A stretch of DNA of 64,000 bases from Jiella endophytica (GCF_004519335.1 NZ_SOZD01000002.1:1-64000), one strand, 5' to 3'. Shown: positions 28,700-39,499, numbered from the stretch's first letter. Program-made: numbers and translations. The notes: generated by a model not told the origin, from the sequence alone.

Positions 28700-29643
28700 G
28701 CAGCCGCACCTCCCTGACCCTGCCGATCCTTGCCGGGCTCTGGATCCTCATCGTCGCCGGTCTCGCGATCCTGCAGCCGAGCGCCATGGCGCTGTCGACG
28801 GTCACCACCGTCCTGCAGTTCTCCACCCTCCTCGCCCTCGTCTCGCTCGGCCAGGCGATGGTGATCCTCGGCGGCGGCGCCGGCATCGACCTTTCTGTCG
28901 GCGGCACCGTCTCCCTCGTCGCGATCATCGCCATGCTGCTCGACACGGCGGGCGTGCCATCCTTCCTGCTGCCGGTGGTCTGCCTCGTCGCGGGAACGCT
29001 GCTCGGCCTCGTCAACGGCATTCTGGTCACCCGGCTGCGCCTCTTGCCGCTGATCGCCACCCTCGGCACCTTCTACGTCTATTCCGGCACCGCCCTTGCG
29101 ATCACCGGCGGCTCGGCGATCGGCGGCGCGCCGGCCTATCTGCTTCCCTGGGGACGCGGCACGCTCGCCGGCTTCCCGCTGCCGTTCGTGACCCTGGTCC
29201 TGCCGCTGTTCGTCCTGGCGGTCCTGCTCCTGCGCTATACCGCCTGGGGCCGCTGGATCTACGCCTTCGGCTTCAACGAGCGCTCGGCCCGCCTCGTCGG
29301 CATCCCGGTCGACCGCGCCCGCTTCATCGCCTACGGCTTCAGCGGCCTGATGGCGGGCCTTGCCGCCCTTGTCAGCCTCGCCTGGCTCGGCAGCGCACGC
29401 CCGAACATCGGTCAGAACCTCGAACTCACCTCGCTGACCGCCGTCATGCTGGGCGGCGTTGCGATCTTCGGCGGACGCGGCGGCCTCGTCGGTGTGCTCG
29501 CCGCCGTCCTCCTCCTCGTCACCCTGCAAACGGGACTGCTTCAGCTCAACGTCAACACGATCTGGCAGGTCGGCATCATCGGTGCACTCCTGATCCTCGT
29601 GCTCCTCGTCGACAACATCCGCATGATCCGGAGAACCGCATGA
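28696..29643 (+). CDS. Sugar ABC importer permease 2
   Basis: The 315-residue CUT2-type permease is paralogous to the preceding gene: SLGQAMVILGGGAGIDLSVGGTVSLVA and ELTSLTAVMLGGVAIFGGRGGLVGVL mark the same two conserved blocks. Two permease genes with one single-domain ATPase gene imply a heterodimeric channel on a homodimeric motor. The start overlaps the upstream stop (ATGA) and the stop overlaps the M20 gene (ATGA), so all three are translationally coupled. Confidence 0.92.
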   Translation: MSSRTSLTLPILAGLWILIVAGLAILQPSAMALSTVTTVLQFSTLLALVSLGQAMVILGGGAGIDLSVGGTVSLVAIIAMLLDTAGVPSFLLPVVCLVAGTLLGLVNGILVTRLRLLPLIATLGTFYVYSGTALAITGGSAIGGAPAYLLPWGRGTLAGFPLPFVTLVLPLFVLAVLLLRYTAWGRWIYAFGFNERSARLVGIPVDRARFIAYGFSGLMAGLAALVSLAWLGSARPNIGQNLELTSLTAVMLGGVAIFGGRGGLVGVLAAVLLLVTLQTGLLQLNVNTIWQVGIIGALLILVLLVDNIRMIRRTA

Positions 29644-30968
29644 ACCCGACCGAACAGAGGATCTCAGAGGCCGTAGAGGCGGCGTCCGACCGCATCGTCG
29701 AGACGCTCTGCGCCCTCGTCTCCTTTCCCTCGATCGTCAAGAGCGACCCGCGCGAGGCGGGCCCCGGCGAACACGACTGCCAGCATTATCTGAAGGGCCG
29801 CCTCGAAGCGCTCGGATTTGCCACCGACCTCTGGGATCCCGACGGGCCGGCGCTGCTGGAAAAATACCGCGGCCGGCCCGGCGCCCATGAGGGCCGCACC
29901 TTCGAGGGCCGGCCCAATCTCGGCGGCACGCTGAAAGGCAGCGGCGGCGGCCGCTCGATCATGCTGAACGGCCATATCGACGTCGTGCCTCCCGGCTCGC
30001 GCGACCACTGGCGGAGCGACCCGTTCCAGCCGGTCGTCGAGGACGGCTTCGTGCGCGGCCGCGGCACGGTCGACATGAAGGGCGGCGTCGCCTCGATGCT
30101 GATGGCGATCGAGATCCTCAAGGAGATCGGCGTCGATCTCGCCGGCGACGTCGTCTTCACCACCGTCGTCGACGAGGAGATCGGCGGCATGGGTTCGCTG
30201 GCGATGGTCGACCGCGGCTTTACGGCCGATGCCGGCATCATGACCGAGCCGACCGCCAACCGCATCGCGCCGCTCTGCCACGGCATCCTGTGGGGCCGCA
30301 TCATCCTCGACGGCATCGGTGGCCATGCCGAGCTGACGCCGAACAGCTGGGACGGCAGCGGCCCGGTCGATGCGGTGCAGCTGGTGCGGCAGATGCTCGA
30401 CGGCATCGACATCCTCAACCGCCGCTGGACCACCGACCCGCGCAAGAACCATCCGCTGATGGAGCTGCCGAACCAGGTGATCGTCACCCAGATCCAGGCC
30501 GGCGAACATCCGTCCTCCACCGCGGGGCGCGGCGAGATCGTCGTCGACATCCAGTATCTGCCGCATGAGAAGGACGAATTCGGCCTCGGCGGCCATGTGA
30601 AGCGGGAGTTCGAGGCGCATGTCGCGGCGGTCTGCCAGGCCGATCCGTATCTGCGCAAGAAGCCGGCCCGGGTCGAGTGGATTCTCGACGCCGATTGCGC
30701 CGAAGTGCCGGCGGACCATCCCTTTGTCGCCGCCTTCCAGTCTGCCGCGGAAGCGGCAGAGCTCAGCCCGGCCCTGTCGGGCTTCGGCGCCCACAGCGAC
30801 ATCGGTCTGCCGACCAGCCTCGGCGGCACGCCGACGGTGAATTTTGGCCCGGGCGATCCCGCCCAGTCGCATCAGCCGAACGAGCAGGTCTCGATCCGCG
30901 ACCTCGTCGACTGCACCAAGGCGATCGCCCTGGCGATCCACCGCTGGTGCGGGCCTGCGAAGGCTTAA
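29640..30968 (+). CDS. M20 family metallohydrolase (ArgE/DapE/ACY1-type deacylase)
   Basis: The 442-residue di-zinc hydrolase shows LNGHIDVVPPGS with the first His-x-Asp, GRGTVDMKGGVASML with the bridging Asp, VVDEEIGGMGS with the catalytic Glu pair, and a C-terminal QSHQPNE His ligand. A dimerisation insert lies between about residues 205 and 325. It would cleave an amide or acyl bond of an imported N-substituted compound in the cytosol. Coupling to the permease by ATGA ties it to the transported substrate. It ends four bases into the convergent kinase gene. Confidence 0.9.
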   Translation: MNPTEQRISEAVEAASDRIVETLCALVSFPSIVKSDPREAGPGEHDCQHYLKGRLEALGFATDLWDPDGPALLEKYRGRPGAHEGRTFEGRPNLGGTLKGSGGGRSIMLNGHIDVVPPGSRDHWRSDPFQPVVEDGFVRGRGTVDMKGGVASMLMAIEILKEIGVDLAGDVVFTTVVDEEIGGMGSLAMVDRGFTADAGIMTEPTANRIAPLCHGILWGRIILDGIGGHAELTPNSWDGSGPVDAVQLVRQMLDGIDILNRRWTTDPRKNHPLMELPNQVIVTQIQAGEHPSSTAGRGEIVVDIQYLPHEKDEFGLGGHVKREFEAHVAAVCQADPYLRKKPARVEWILDADCAEVPADHPFVAAFQSAAEAAELSPALSGFGAHSDIGLPTSLGGTPTVNFGPGDPAQSHQPNEQVSIRDLVDCTKAIALAIHRWCGPAKA

Positions 30969-31858
30969 GAGGCTCGCTGCGCGAGGATCTCGTCGGCGGT
31001 CGGAAAGGACGGCATCGTGCCGGGCCGCGTCACCGAGAGCGACGCGGCTTTCAGCGCGATGCCGAGCGCCTCGGAAAGTGCGAGCCCCTCCGCCAGCATG
31101 GCGGCGAGCGTCCCGACTGCGACGTCGCCGGCACCGGCCGTATCGACCGGGCTGACCTTCGGCGCGGAGAGGGCGACGAGGCCATCGCCGTTACCAAGCC
31201 AGGCGCCTTCCGCCCCGCGGGTCACCACCACCGTCCGGCAGCCGTGCCCAAGCAGCGCCTGAACCGCCTCGGCCGTCGAAAGGCCGGTGATGTGCCGGGC
31301 TTCCGGCCCATTTGCCACCAGCACGTCGGCGAGCGGCAGCAGCGGCCGCATGTCCCAGGCGATCGGTGCGGTATTGAGGATGACACGGGCGCCGCGGTCG
31401 CGCGCAAAGCTCGCCGCAGCCATCGTCGTCTCCGCCGAGAGATTGCCCTGCAGGACGAGGATGTCGCCCTCTTCCATCGCCGAGAGAGCCGCGAGCGCCT
31501 CGGCCGCGGCCAGACCCGTAGCCGAGGCCGCCGAGGAGACGATCATGTTTTCCCCGTCGGCCGAAACCCAGATCGACGAAATGTCGGTCGGCGCCTCGAG
31601 GACGCGCCATTCGACCGATAGCCCCGCCTCGCCGCAGAGCGCATCCCGCAGGAAGGTGGCGTCGGCATCCTTGCCGATCGGCGCGTTCAGCCGGGTCCTG
31701 GCGCCCGCCCGAGCAGCGGCCACGGCCTGGTTGAGCCCCTTGCCGCCGGCGCATCGCTCGAGCCCGGCGGAGAGCAGCGTCTCGCCCGGCGCGGGCAGCC
31801 GCCCGACCCGCTGGACGACATCGACCGTCGCATTGCCGAGCACATGGACGGTCGTCAT
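30965..31858 (-). CDS. PfkB family carbohydrate kinase (ribokinase-like)
   Basis: The 297-residue kinase has the PfkB signatures: VLGNATVDVVQRVGRLPAPGE near the start, CAGGKGLNQAVAAARAGA, and the C-terminal DTAGAGDVAVGTLAA with the catalytic Asp. It would phosphorylate a sugar or nucleoside brought in by the neighbouring importers. ATG 31858 overlaps the BtpA-like stop (ATGA), which sets the start; upstream in-frame residues are shadows. It is the last gene of the minus-strand arm that also contains a second PfkB domain in the LacI fusion. Confidence 0.9.
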   Translation of the reverse strand: MTTVHVLGNATVDVVQRVGRLPAPGETLLSAGLERCAGGKGLNQAVAAARAGARTRLNAPIGKDADATFLRDALCGEAGLSVEWRVLEAPTDISSIWVSADGENMIVSSAASATGLAAAEALAALSAMEEGDILVLQGNLSAETTMAAASFARDRGARVILNTAPIAWDMRPLLPLADVLVANGPEARHITGLSTAEAVQALLGHGCRTVVVTRGAEGAWLGNGDGLVALSAPKVSPVDTAGAGDVAVGTLAAMLAEGLALSEALGIALKAASLSVTRPGTMPSFPTADEILAQRAS

Positions 31859-32703
31859 CCGCGCAGCTTGCCGACGACGGCCATGAAGGCTTCGACCCGG
31901 CGCGGATCGACCTCGTTCCACCAGGAATCGCCGTGTTTCAGGGAGCTCGCGACGATCACCGCATCGGCGTGTTCGAAGATTGCGCCGACATTGTCCTTGG
32001 TGACGCCGCTGCCGACCAGCACCGGCAGGCTGGTCGACCGGCGGATCGCGGCGAGTTCCTCGGGATCGGCGCTGTTGCCGGTCCGCTGACCGGTGACGAT
32101 CACCGCATCGGCGTCGAAGAACTCGGCGTCGCGGGTCAGCTCCGCCAGCGACCGGTCGGCGACGATGGCATGGGCGCCGTGCTTGACGTGGATGTCGGCG
32201 AAGACCCGGATGTCGTTAGCCCGAAGCCATGCGCGGTAGCGGCTGGCGGCCCCGGCCTTGCCCTCCATGAAGCCTTCATTGGCGACATAGGCGTTGGCCC
32301 ACTGGTTCACCCGGACGAAGTCGGCGCTCGACGCCTTGGCGCTGGCGAGCGCGGTGTCGACGGCATTGGCGAGGACGTTGATCCCGACCGGCACCGAGAC
32401 AGCCTGGCGCACCCGATCGGTCATCACCGCCATGACGGCGGCCGTCTCCGGCCCGAGCTCGTTAGGCTTGGCGAAGGGAATGTCGCCATGGTTCTCGACG
32501 ATCAGCCCGTCGATGCCGCCGTCGACATAGCGCTTCGCCTCGGCGACGGCATGGGCATAGACCGTCTCGATCGGTTCGCCGTCATAGTGCGGCGCGCCGG
32601 GCAAGGGCCTCGCATGGATGACGCCGATCGCGACCTTGCGGCGCTTGAACAGCGCCTCGATCGCATTGGTTTTTTCCCGATAAATGGATGCCGGGTGGGA
32701 CAA
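31855..32703 (-). CDS. BtpA/SgcQ family TIM-barrel protein
   Basis: The 282-residue protein has the family opening VAIGVIHARPLPGAPHYDG, followed by GGIDGLIVENHGDIPF, VPVGINVLANAV, VFADIHVKHGAHAI and VLVGSGVTKDNV, a phosphate-binding-like barrel pattern. BtpA was named for a cyanobacterial photosystem I role, but the wider SgcQ group sits in sugar operons and its reaction is unknown. The start is TTG 32703 with GGGAG eight bases upstream; no ATG is available without losing conserved sequence. It follows the LacI-PfkB gene by 17 bases and overlaps the kinase by four. Confidence 0.86.
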   Translation of the reverse strand: MSHPASIYREKTNAIEALFKRRKVAIGVIHARPLPGAPHYDGEPIETVYAHAVAEAKRYVDGGIDGLIVENHGDIPFAKPNELGPETAAVMAVMTDRVRQAVSVPVGINVLANAVDTALASAKASSADFVRVNQWANAYVANEGFMEGKAGAASRYRAWLRANDIRVFADIHVKHGAHAIVADRSLAELTRDAEFFDADAVIVTGQRTGNSADPEELAAIRRSTSLPVLVGSGVTKDNVGAIFEHADAVIVASSLKHGDSWWNEVDPRRVEAFMAVVGKLRG

Positions 32704-32720
32704 GTCTGGTCTCCCGCTGG

Positions 32721-33932
32721 TCAGAGGATCTCGATGGAGGTGTCCGCCAGGCCTTCGCCCGGCAGCGCCGCGGCGAGGTCGGCCGCCGTCGGGCGCACCT
32801 CCTGCCCGCCGAAACGCGTGGTCGCGAGGCTGCCGGCCGCGCAGGCGAAGCGCAGCGCCGAGGCGACGTCGACGCCGTTCAGCCAAAGCGCGACGAAGGT
32901 CGCGGCAAGGGCGTCGCCGGCGCCGGTGCGGTCGCACACGGCGACGTCGAGCGCGTCGGCCCGGTGCGCTGTTCCGCCCCGCTCGACGGCAAACGCGCCC
33001 TTGTCGCCGAGGGTGAGGACGACGACGTCCGGCCAGTCCGGTCCGCCGTCCCTCGCCCGGCCGGTCAGCCATGCCTTTGCCGCCTCGGGCTCGGCCGGAC
33101 AGCCCGGCAAGGCCGCAAGGCTCTCGCGGTGCAGGATGACGACGTCGAAGCTGGCGAACAGGCGCTCGGAATTTTCCGCCAGCCAATGCGGCGGCAGGCC
33201 GGTCGCATGCATCGTGAGCCGATAGGAGCGCCGGCGCGCCAATTCGAGGACGCCGACCTGGCGCGGCAGCTGATAGCCCTCGAAATGCAGGCACCAGGGC
33301 ACGCCGTCCGGCTCGTTGGCGATGACGAAACGCTCGACGTCGAAATCGGCAAGGCTTGACGGCTCGTTGACGATGGTACGCGCGCCGTCGCTTTCGACGA
33401 GGACGATCGCGCGGTCGAGGCGACCCTGCCGGCGCTCGCGCTGTGGGACCACCTCGACGTTGCGGGCGGCGAGTTCGGCCACCGCCCAGTCGCTGTCCTG
33501 ATCGGTGCCGAGCACGGTGATCAGGCTGGCGGCGACCGGCCACGGGCCACCGATGCCGCCGGCGACGGCGGCGACATTCGCCGCGATGCCGCCGATCAGC
33601 TTCATGATCTCGATGGCGGTGAAGCGCTCCTCGCGCTCCGGCAGACGCGTCACCGGCGCGATCAGGTCGACGCTGACATAGCCGACCGCGGTCAGCCGCG
33701 GCCAGGCCCGCGGCCGCCGGTCGACCCACTCCGACAGGCGTTTGCGCGAGGTCAGCGAGCGGGCCGTCTCGGCCGGCTCGTAGTCGAGCTGGCGGATCGC
33801 CTCCTCGACCCGCGATCGCAACGCCTCGGAGACCGCGACCCGGCCGTTGAGAACGTTCGAGACGGTCCCCTTGGAGACGTTGGCGGTGCGCGCGACGTCG
33901 GCGATCGTCGGCCGTTGGTTGTCGACACTCAT
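32721..33932 (-). CDS. LacI-type DNA-binding domain fused to a PfkB sugar kinase
   Basis: The 403-residue protein joins two domains. Residues 9-60 are a LacI/GalR helix-turn-helix with hinge: [22 protein letters not shown], then [10 protein letters not shown], where the Leu would enter the operator centre. Residues ~80-400 are a PfkB kinase: [31 protein letters not shown] (114-126) and [13 protein letters not shown] with catalytic Asp340. The periplasmic-binding-like effector domain of normal LacI proteins is replaced by the kinase, so sugar binding or turnover may directly set DNA binding. Its start overlaps the OppF-like stop (ATGA). TTGAACCGGTTCAA palindromes upstream of both neighbouring arms are its probable targets. 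Activity of the kinase is inferred from motifs only. Confidence 0.92.
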   Translation of the reverse strand: MSVDNQRPTIADVARTANVSKGTVSNVLNGRVAVSEALRSRVEEAIRQLDYEPAETARSLTSRKRLSEWVDRRPRAWPRLTAVGYVSVDLIAPVTRLPEREERFTAIEIMKLIGGIAANVAAVAGGIGGPWPVAASLITVLGTDQDSDWAVAELAARNVEVVPQRERRQGRLDRAIVLVESDGARTIVNEPSSLADFDVERFVIANEPDGVPWCLHFEGYQLPRQVGVLELARRRSYRLTMHATGLPPHWLAENSERLFASFDVVILHRESLAALPGCPAEPEAAKAWLTGRARDGGPDWPDVVVLTLGDKGAFAVERGGTAHRADALDVAVCDRTGAGDALAATFVALWLNGVDVASALRFACAAGSLATTRFGGQEVRPTAADLAAALPGEGLADTSIEIL

Positions 33933-35005
33933 GTGGCGCGGCTTTCGGCGCGGGCCCGGCGGAGGAGATCGATGCGCAGGCGATAGGCCGGCGACATCCG
34001 CGCCTCCTCGTCGGAGAGGAGCGTCAGCCGGTCGAATTCCTCCGCCCGGATGCAGGCAGCCTGATGGCTACCACGCGAAAAGGTCGAGAGCGGCGGCTGT
34101 TCCGAACGGCAGGCATCGATCGCCGACGGGCAGCGCGAGGCGAAGCGGCAGCCCGGCGCCCTCTCATAGGGACTGGGCGGCTCGCCCGCGATCGCCTGAC
34201 GCTGCCTGGCATCGCCCGGAACCGGGCTCGGCGAGGCGGCGAGCAGCATGCGCGTATAGGGATGGCGGGGATTGCCGAACACCTCTTTCGCCTCTCCGGT
34301 CTCGACGAGTCGCCCAGCATAGAGCACCCCGACATGGGTCGCGACATGCCGGATGACGGCCATGTCATGGGAGATGAACAGATAGGAGACGCCGAGCCTG
34401 TCGCGCAGATCGGCGAGGAGGTTGATCACCTGCGCCTGGATCGAGAGATCGAGCGCCGAGACCGCCTCGTCGCAGACGATCAGTTCCGGCTCGACGGCGA
34501 GCGCCCGGGCGATGGCGATCCGCTGGCGCTGCCCACCGGAAAATTCGTGCGGAAAGCGGTCGGCCTGGTGGGCGCCGAGGCCGACGAGTTCGAGCAGCTC
34601 GACCACCCTGTCGCGGACGTCCCGCCGAGGGCGCAGCCGGTGCAGCCGGATCGGCGCGGCGATCGCTTCGCCGACCTTGACCCGCGGATCGAGCGAGGCG
34701 AACGGATCCTGGAAGATGATCTGCATCCGCTGGCGCAGGCGCCGCATCTCGGCATCGCTCTTCTCCCCGATCTCCTCGCCGTCGAGAAGCAGGCTACCGC
34801 CGTTCGCCTCGACGAGGCGGAGGACGAGCCGGCCGATCGTCGTCTTGCCGGAGCCGCTCTCGCCGACCAGCCCGAAGGTCGCGCCTTTTTCGATGACGAA
34901 GGAGACGTCGTCGACGACATGCGCCGCCCGCTCGCGGCCGAAGAGGCCGCCGCCGGTGCGATAGGTCTTGGTCAGGTTACGGACTTCGAGGAGCGGCGCA
35001 GTCAT
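33929..35005 (-). CDS. Oligopeptide/dipeptide ABC importer ATP-binding protein (OppF/DppF-like)
   Basis: The 358-residue ATPase has Walker [10 protein letters not shown], the [12 protein letters not shown]-loop block, signature FSGGQRQR, Walker [13 protein letters not shown], the H-loop FISHDM and the C-terminal oligopeptide/dipeptide domain with Cys-rich [14 protein letters not shown]. Walker B has DEAVSALD rather than the usual DEPVSALD. It pairs with the preceding OppD-like ATPase; both stop-start junctions overlap by four bases. It drives the permeases encoded divergently at 36126-37915. Confidence 0.92.
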   Translation of the reverse strand: MTAPLLEVRNLTKTYRTGGGLFGRERAAHVVDDVSFVIEKGATFGLVGESGSGKTTIGRLVLRLVEANGGSLLLDGEEIGEKSDAEMRRLRQRMQIIFQDPFASLDPRVKVGEAIAAPIRLHRLRPRRDVRDRVVELLELVGLGAHQADRFPHEFSGGQRQRIAIARALAVEPELIVCDEAVSALDLSIQAQVINLLADLRDRLGVSYLFISHDMAVIRHVATHVGVLYAGRLVETGEAKEVFGNPRHPYTRMLLAASPSPVPGDARQRQAIAGEPPSPYERAPGCRFASRCPSAIDACRSEQPPLSTFSRGSHQAACIRAEEFDRLTLLSDEEARMSPAYRLRIDLLRRARAESRAT

Positions 35006-36009
35006 GCGGGGAGCGCTTTCGCGACCGCTTCCTCGAGGGGCGCCCGCCAGCAGGCGACGTCGTGGCCGGGCTCCGCCGGAAGCAGCGGCGGATAGGCCTC
35101 ACGGCAGCAGTCGACGGCGAACGGGCAGCGCGGCGCGAAGCGGCAGCCCTCCGGCATGTCGCCAGGCGAAGGGACCTGACCGTCGATCGATGCGAGCTGC
35201 CGGCCGAAGTCGTTCGCCCGCGGCATCGCGGCAAACAGCGACAGCGTGTAGGGATGCTGCGGGTCGGAGAAGATGGCGTCGCGACTTCCCCGCTCGACGA
35301 CCCGGCCGGCATACATCACCGCGATCTCGTCGGCGATTTCCGCGACGACGGCGAGGCTGTGGGTGATGAACAGCACCGCCGTGCCGAGCTCGCTCCGCAA
35401 CTCGTCGATCAGCGCCAGGATCTGGCTCTCGATGGTCACGTCCAGCGCCGTCGTCGGTTCGTCGGCGATCAAAAGCGCCGGCCGGCAGACGAGCGCGATC
35501 GCGATCATCACCCGCTGGCGCATGCCGCCGGAGAGCTGGTGCGGATAGGCGTCCATCCGCTGGTCCGCCGCCGGGATATGCACCCGCTTGAGCATTTCGA
35601 GCGCCGCCTCGCGGGCCTCGGCCCGAGACAGCGTGCGATGCTGGCGCAGCGCCTCGACGATCTGCTCGCCGACGGTCATCACCGGGTTGAGCGAGGTCAT
35701 CGGTTCCTGGAAAACCATGGCGAGGCGGTCGCCGCGCAGCGCCGCCATCCGCTCCTCGGACAGAGCGAGAATGTCGGTTGCCTGGAACTGCAGGCGTTTC
35801 GCCGTCAGCCGGGCGTTCGGCGGCAGCAGCTTCATCAGCGACAGGGCGGTCAGGCTCTTGCCCGAACCGGACTCGCCGACGAGGCAGAGAATCTTCCCGG
35901 GAGCCAGCGAAAGATCGACGCCGTCGACGATGTCAGGCCCGTCGCCGAAGCCGACCCTCAGACCGGAAATCCGCAGCAACTCCGGGTCGTCGCGGGTCTC
36001 GGAAGTCAT
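35002..36009 (-). CDS. Oligopeptide/dipeptide ABC importer ATP-binding protein (OppD/DppD-like)
   Basis: The 335-residue ATPase contains Walker [27 protein letters not shown], signature LSGGMRQR, Walker [14 protein letters not shown]-loop ITHSLAVV and the C-terminal [14 protein letters not shown] motif. ATG 36009 is preferred over the adjacent ATG 36012 because GGAG lies five rather than two bases away. It is the first gene of the minus-strand arm OppD-OppF-LacI/PfkB-BtpA-kinase and is divergent from the permease gene across the operator region. Confidence 0.92.
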   Translation of the reverse strand: MTSETRDDPELLRISGLRVGFGDGPDIVDGVDLSLAPGKILCLVGESGSGKSLTALSLMKLLPPNARLTAKRLQFQATDILALSEERMAALRGDRLAMVFQEPMTSLNPVMTVGEQIVEALRQHRTLSRAEAREAALEMLKRVHIPAADQRMDAYPHQLSGGMRQRVMIAIALVCRPALLIADEPTTALDVTIESQILALIDELRSELGTAVLFITHSLAVVAEIADEIAVMYAGRVVERGSRDAIFSDPQHPYTLSLFAAMPRANDFGRQLASIDGQVPSPGDMPEGCRFAPRCPFAVDCCREAYPPLLPAEPGHDVACWRAPLEEAVAKALPA

Positions 36010-36052
36010 CATCTCTCCGTCCGCCTCCGCGAAACTGCCTCCGAAAAAGGCA

Positions 36053-36082
36053 TTGACACATCGCTGTGCATCCAGTGATTAT
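36053..36082 (+). promoter_or_regulatory. Predicted sigma70-type promoter of the Dpp permease arm
   Basis: A perfect TTGACA (-35, 36053-36058) is followed after 18 bases by GATTAT (36077-36082), which matches four of six -10 positions. Transcription would begin near 36089, just before operator copy 2. A repressor bound there would block initiation or early elongation. Confidence 0.65.
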
Positions 36083-36090
36083 CAATCGAG

Positions 36091-36104
36091 TTGAACCGGT
36101 TCAA
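36091..36104. promoter_or_regulatory. LacI-type operator, copy 2
   Basis: This is the same 14-bp palindrome, TTGAACCGGTTCAA, as at 24641-24654. It lies nine bases after the predicted -10 hexamer, about +2 to +15 of the plus-strand promoter, and about 80 bases upstream of the divergent OppD-like start. It could therefore control both directions, including the operon of its presumed own regulator. Confidence 0.8.
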
Positions 36105-36125
36105 GAGAAAATGGAGCAGGCGCCT

Positions 36126-37066
<941 letters not shown>

Positions 37067-37070
<4 letters not shown>

Positions 37071-37915
37071 GCGCCGTCGCTGCCCCGGGAGCCGCCCTCG
37101 CACGCGGGCTGGTCCGCGATCGCCGCGCCGCCTTCGGCTGCGCCCTCGTCGTCGTCGCCTGTCTCGCCGCAATCGCGGCGCCGCTGCTCGCCCCCTACGA
37201 TCCGAACGCGCCGGACTTCGTCGCGGCGCTCTCGCCGCCGTCCTCGGCGCATCTCTTCGGCACCGACGACCTCGGGCGCGACACCTTCTCCCGGGTCATC
37301 TACGGCGCGCGGGTCTCGCTGCTCGTCGGGCTGGTCAGCGTCGTCGGCGCGCTCGTCGTCGGCACGGGACTCGGCGTCGTCGCGGGCTATTTCGGCCGCT
37401 TCGCCGATGCGCTGATCATGCGGGTGATGGACGTCGTCTTCGCCTTTCCGAGCATCCTCCTCGCCCTTGCCATCACCGCCGTCCTCGGGCCGAGCCTTTC
37501 CAACGCCATCCTCGCCATCGCCGTCGTCAACCTGCCGGTCTTCGCGCGCATCGCCCGGGCCCAGACACTGGTGGTCCAGAGGCTCGACTTCGTCGAGGCG
37601 CAAAGGGCGCTCGGCTTCGGCCCCTTCGCCATTCTCGCCAAGACGATCGTGCCGAACATCCTCGCGCCGATCATCGTCCAGGGCTCGCTGCTCTTTGCCG
37701 CGGCGATCATCACCGAATCCTACCTCTCCTTCCTCGGCCTCGGCGCCCAGCCGCCGACGCCGACCTGGGGCAACATGCTGCGCAACGCCATCGGCTTTCT
37801 CGGCCTCGCGCCCTGGCTCGCCTGGTTTCCCGGTGCCGCGATCTTCCTGACGGTGCTCGGCTTCAATCTCTTCGGCGATGCCCTGAGGGACATCTTCGAC
37901 CCCCGCAACACCTGA
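37067..37915 (+). CDS. Dipeptide/oligopeptide ABC importer permease (DppC-like)
   Basis: The 282-residue protein has the DppC layout: a short cytosolic N-terminus, HLFGTDDLGRDTFSRVIYGAR in the loop after the first membrane segment, the coupling block DFVEAQRALGFGPFAILAKTIVPN, and a C-terminal LFGDALRDIFDPRNT. It forms the channel with the preceding DppB-like protein and is powered by the divergently encoded ATPases. The start overlaps the upstream stop (ATGA). Confidence 0.93.
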
Positions 37916-37944
37916 CCCACGCAAGAGCGAAAGGATCGGCTCGA

Positions 37945-39453
37945 ATGTTGAGAAGAACGCTTCTGAAAAGTCTCGCCGCGAGCGCCGCCCTGCCCCTCGT
38001 CCTGCGGCACGGCACGGCCTTCGCGGCGGCCCCGGACGTCCTCGACGTCGCGATCGTCTCCGACCCGGTCACCCTCGATCCGGCGCTGATGGCCTCGTTC
38101 TTCGAGCTCTCGGTGCAGTACAATCTTCATGAGCCGCTGCTGCACGTCACGCCGGACCTTGCGATCGAGCCGGGCCTTGCCGAACTGTCGGCGCCCGACG
38201 ACACCACCTATGTCCTGACGCTCAAGGACGGCCTGACTTTCCACGACGGGACGGCCATCGACGCCGAAGCGGTCAAGGCGAATTTCGACCGCATGCTCGA
38301 TCCGGCCACAGGGTCGCCGCGGCGGAGCGAACTCGGCCCGATCGCGAGCGTCGAGGCCAGCGGACCGCTCGAGGTCACCATCAAGCTCTCGGCGCCCTAC
38401 GCGCCCTTCGCCGGCGTCCTCGCCAACCGCGCCGGCATGATGGTCTCGCCGAAGGCGGTGGCGGATCTCGGCGCCGACTTCGCCACCAAGGCGGTCGGCT
38501 CGGGTCCCTACAAGCTGGTCAGCTGGAACAAGAACTCCGAACTCGTGCTGGAGGCCTTCGACGGTTACTGGCGCGGCAAGCCGGCGATCGGCCGCGTCGT
38601 CTTCCATCCGATTTCGGACGAGACCGTGCGGATGACCAACCTGCGCTCCGGCACCGTGCAGCTGGCCGACGGCGTCGCACCGCAGCTCGTCTCGCAGGTC
38701 GAGCAGGCGAGCGACCTGACGATGAAGCAGCGCCCAGGCCTCGGCTTCAACGCCTTTTCCTTCAACAACACCCGGGCGCCCTTCGACAAGGCCGCCGTCC
38801 GGCAGGCCTTCGTCACCGCCGTCGGGCCTCAGGTCATCCAGCGCGCGGTCTATTTCGGCACCGGATCGGTCTCCAACGGCCCGGTCCCGCCGTCGATCGC
38901 CTGGGCCTATGACGAGACGCTCGATCCCGCCCGCGGCGACGCCGAAAAGGCGAAGTCGATCCTCTCGGAGGCCGGCATCTCCGATCCGGTCGAGGTGTCG
39001 GTGACGGTCACCAATTCGCCGCTGCAGGTGAGGACGGCGGAGATCATCCAGGCGCAGGCAGGACAGGCCGGCTTCAAGGTCTCGATCAACCAGATCGATC
39101 CGACCAGCCTGATCACGGTGCTGCGCCAGAAGGACTTCGATCTCTGCATGTCACCCTGGTCCGGCCGGTCCGACCCGGACGGCAACATGTTCAACTACTT
39201 CACCAAGGACGGGCCGAACAACTTCGCCGGCTACCAGAGCGATGCGGTCGACGGCCTCCTGAAGAAGGCCCGCACGACGCTCGACCAGGACGAGCGGGCG
39301 ACGCTCTACAAGCAGGCGCAGGAGACCATCGCCGAGGACGCGCCGATGCTCTTCCTCACCTTCCCGTCGACCCTGCAGGCATCCGTGGCGAAGCTCGACT
39401 GGATGCAATGGCCGGACGGGGCGCTGCGCCTGCAGTTCGCCAAGTTCAGCTGA
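37945..39453 (+). CDS. Dipeptide/oligopeptide-binding protein (SBP_bac_5 family)
   Basis: The 502-residue protein starts with a signal sequence (LKSLAASAALPLVLRHGTAFAAA) and has the extended type II binding-protein fold of DppA/GsiB/OppA. LKDGLTFHDGTAIDAEAVKANFDRML, VGSGPYKLVSWNKNSELVLEAFDGYW and FSFNNTRAPFDKAAVRQAF are family blocks. It would capture a peptide-like or conjugated solute for the DppBC permeases. It lies 29 bases after the permease and is followed by a hairpin. Confidence 0.92.
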   Translation: MLRRTLLKSLAASAALPLVLRHGTAFAAAPDVLDVAIVSDPVTLDPALMASFFELSVQYNLHEPLLHVTPDLAIEPGLAELSAPDDTTYVLTLKDGLTFHDGTAIDAEAVKANFDRMLDPATGSPRRSELGPIASVEASGPLEVTIKLSAPYAPFAGVLANRAGMMVSPKAVADLGADFATKAVGSGPYKLVSWNKNSELVLEAFDGYWRGKPAIGRVVFHPISDETVRMTNLRSGTVQLADGVAPQLVSQVEQASDLTMKQRPGLGFNAFSFNNTRAPFDKAAVRQAFVTAVGPQVIQRAVYFGTGSVSNGPVPPSIAWAYDETLDPARGDAEKAKSILSEAGISDPVEVSVTVTNSPLQVRTAEIIQAQAGQAGFKVSINQIDPTSLITVLRQKDFDLCMSPWSGRSDPDGNMFNYFTKDGPNNFAGYQSDAVDGLLKKARTTLDQDERATLYKQAQETIAEDAPMLFLTFPSTLQASVAKLDWMQWPDGALRLQFAKFS

Positions 39454-39499
39454 GCGGCGAGGCGGCCTTGCGCCGGCCCGTGCGACAGATCGCAGAAAT

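Noticed and set aside
36066-36125. ATG 36066 as the start of the DppB-like permease
   Set aside because: It would put the operator inside the coding region and between promoter elements and gene; the added residues are not membrane-like, and GTG 36126 has a properly spaced GGAG.
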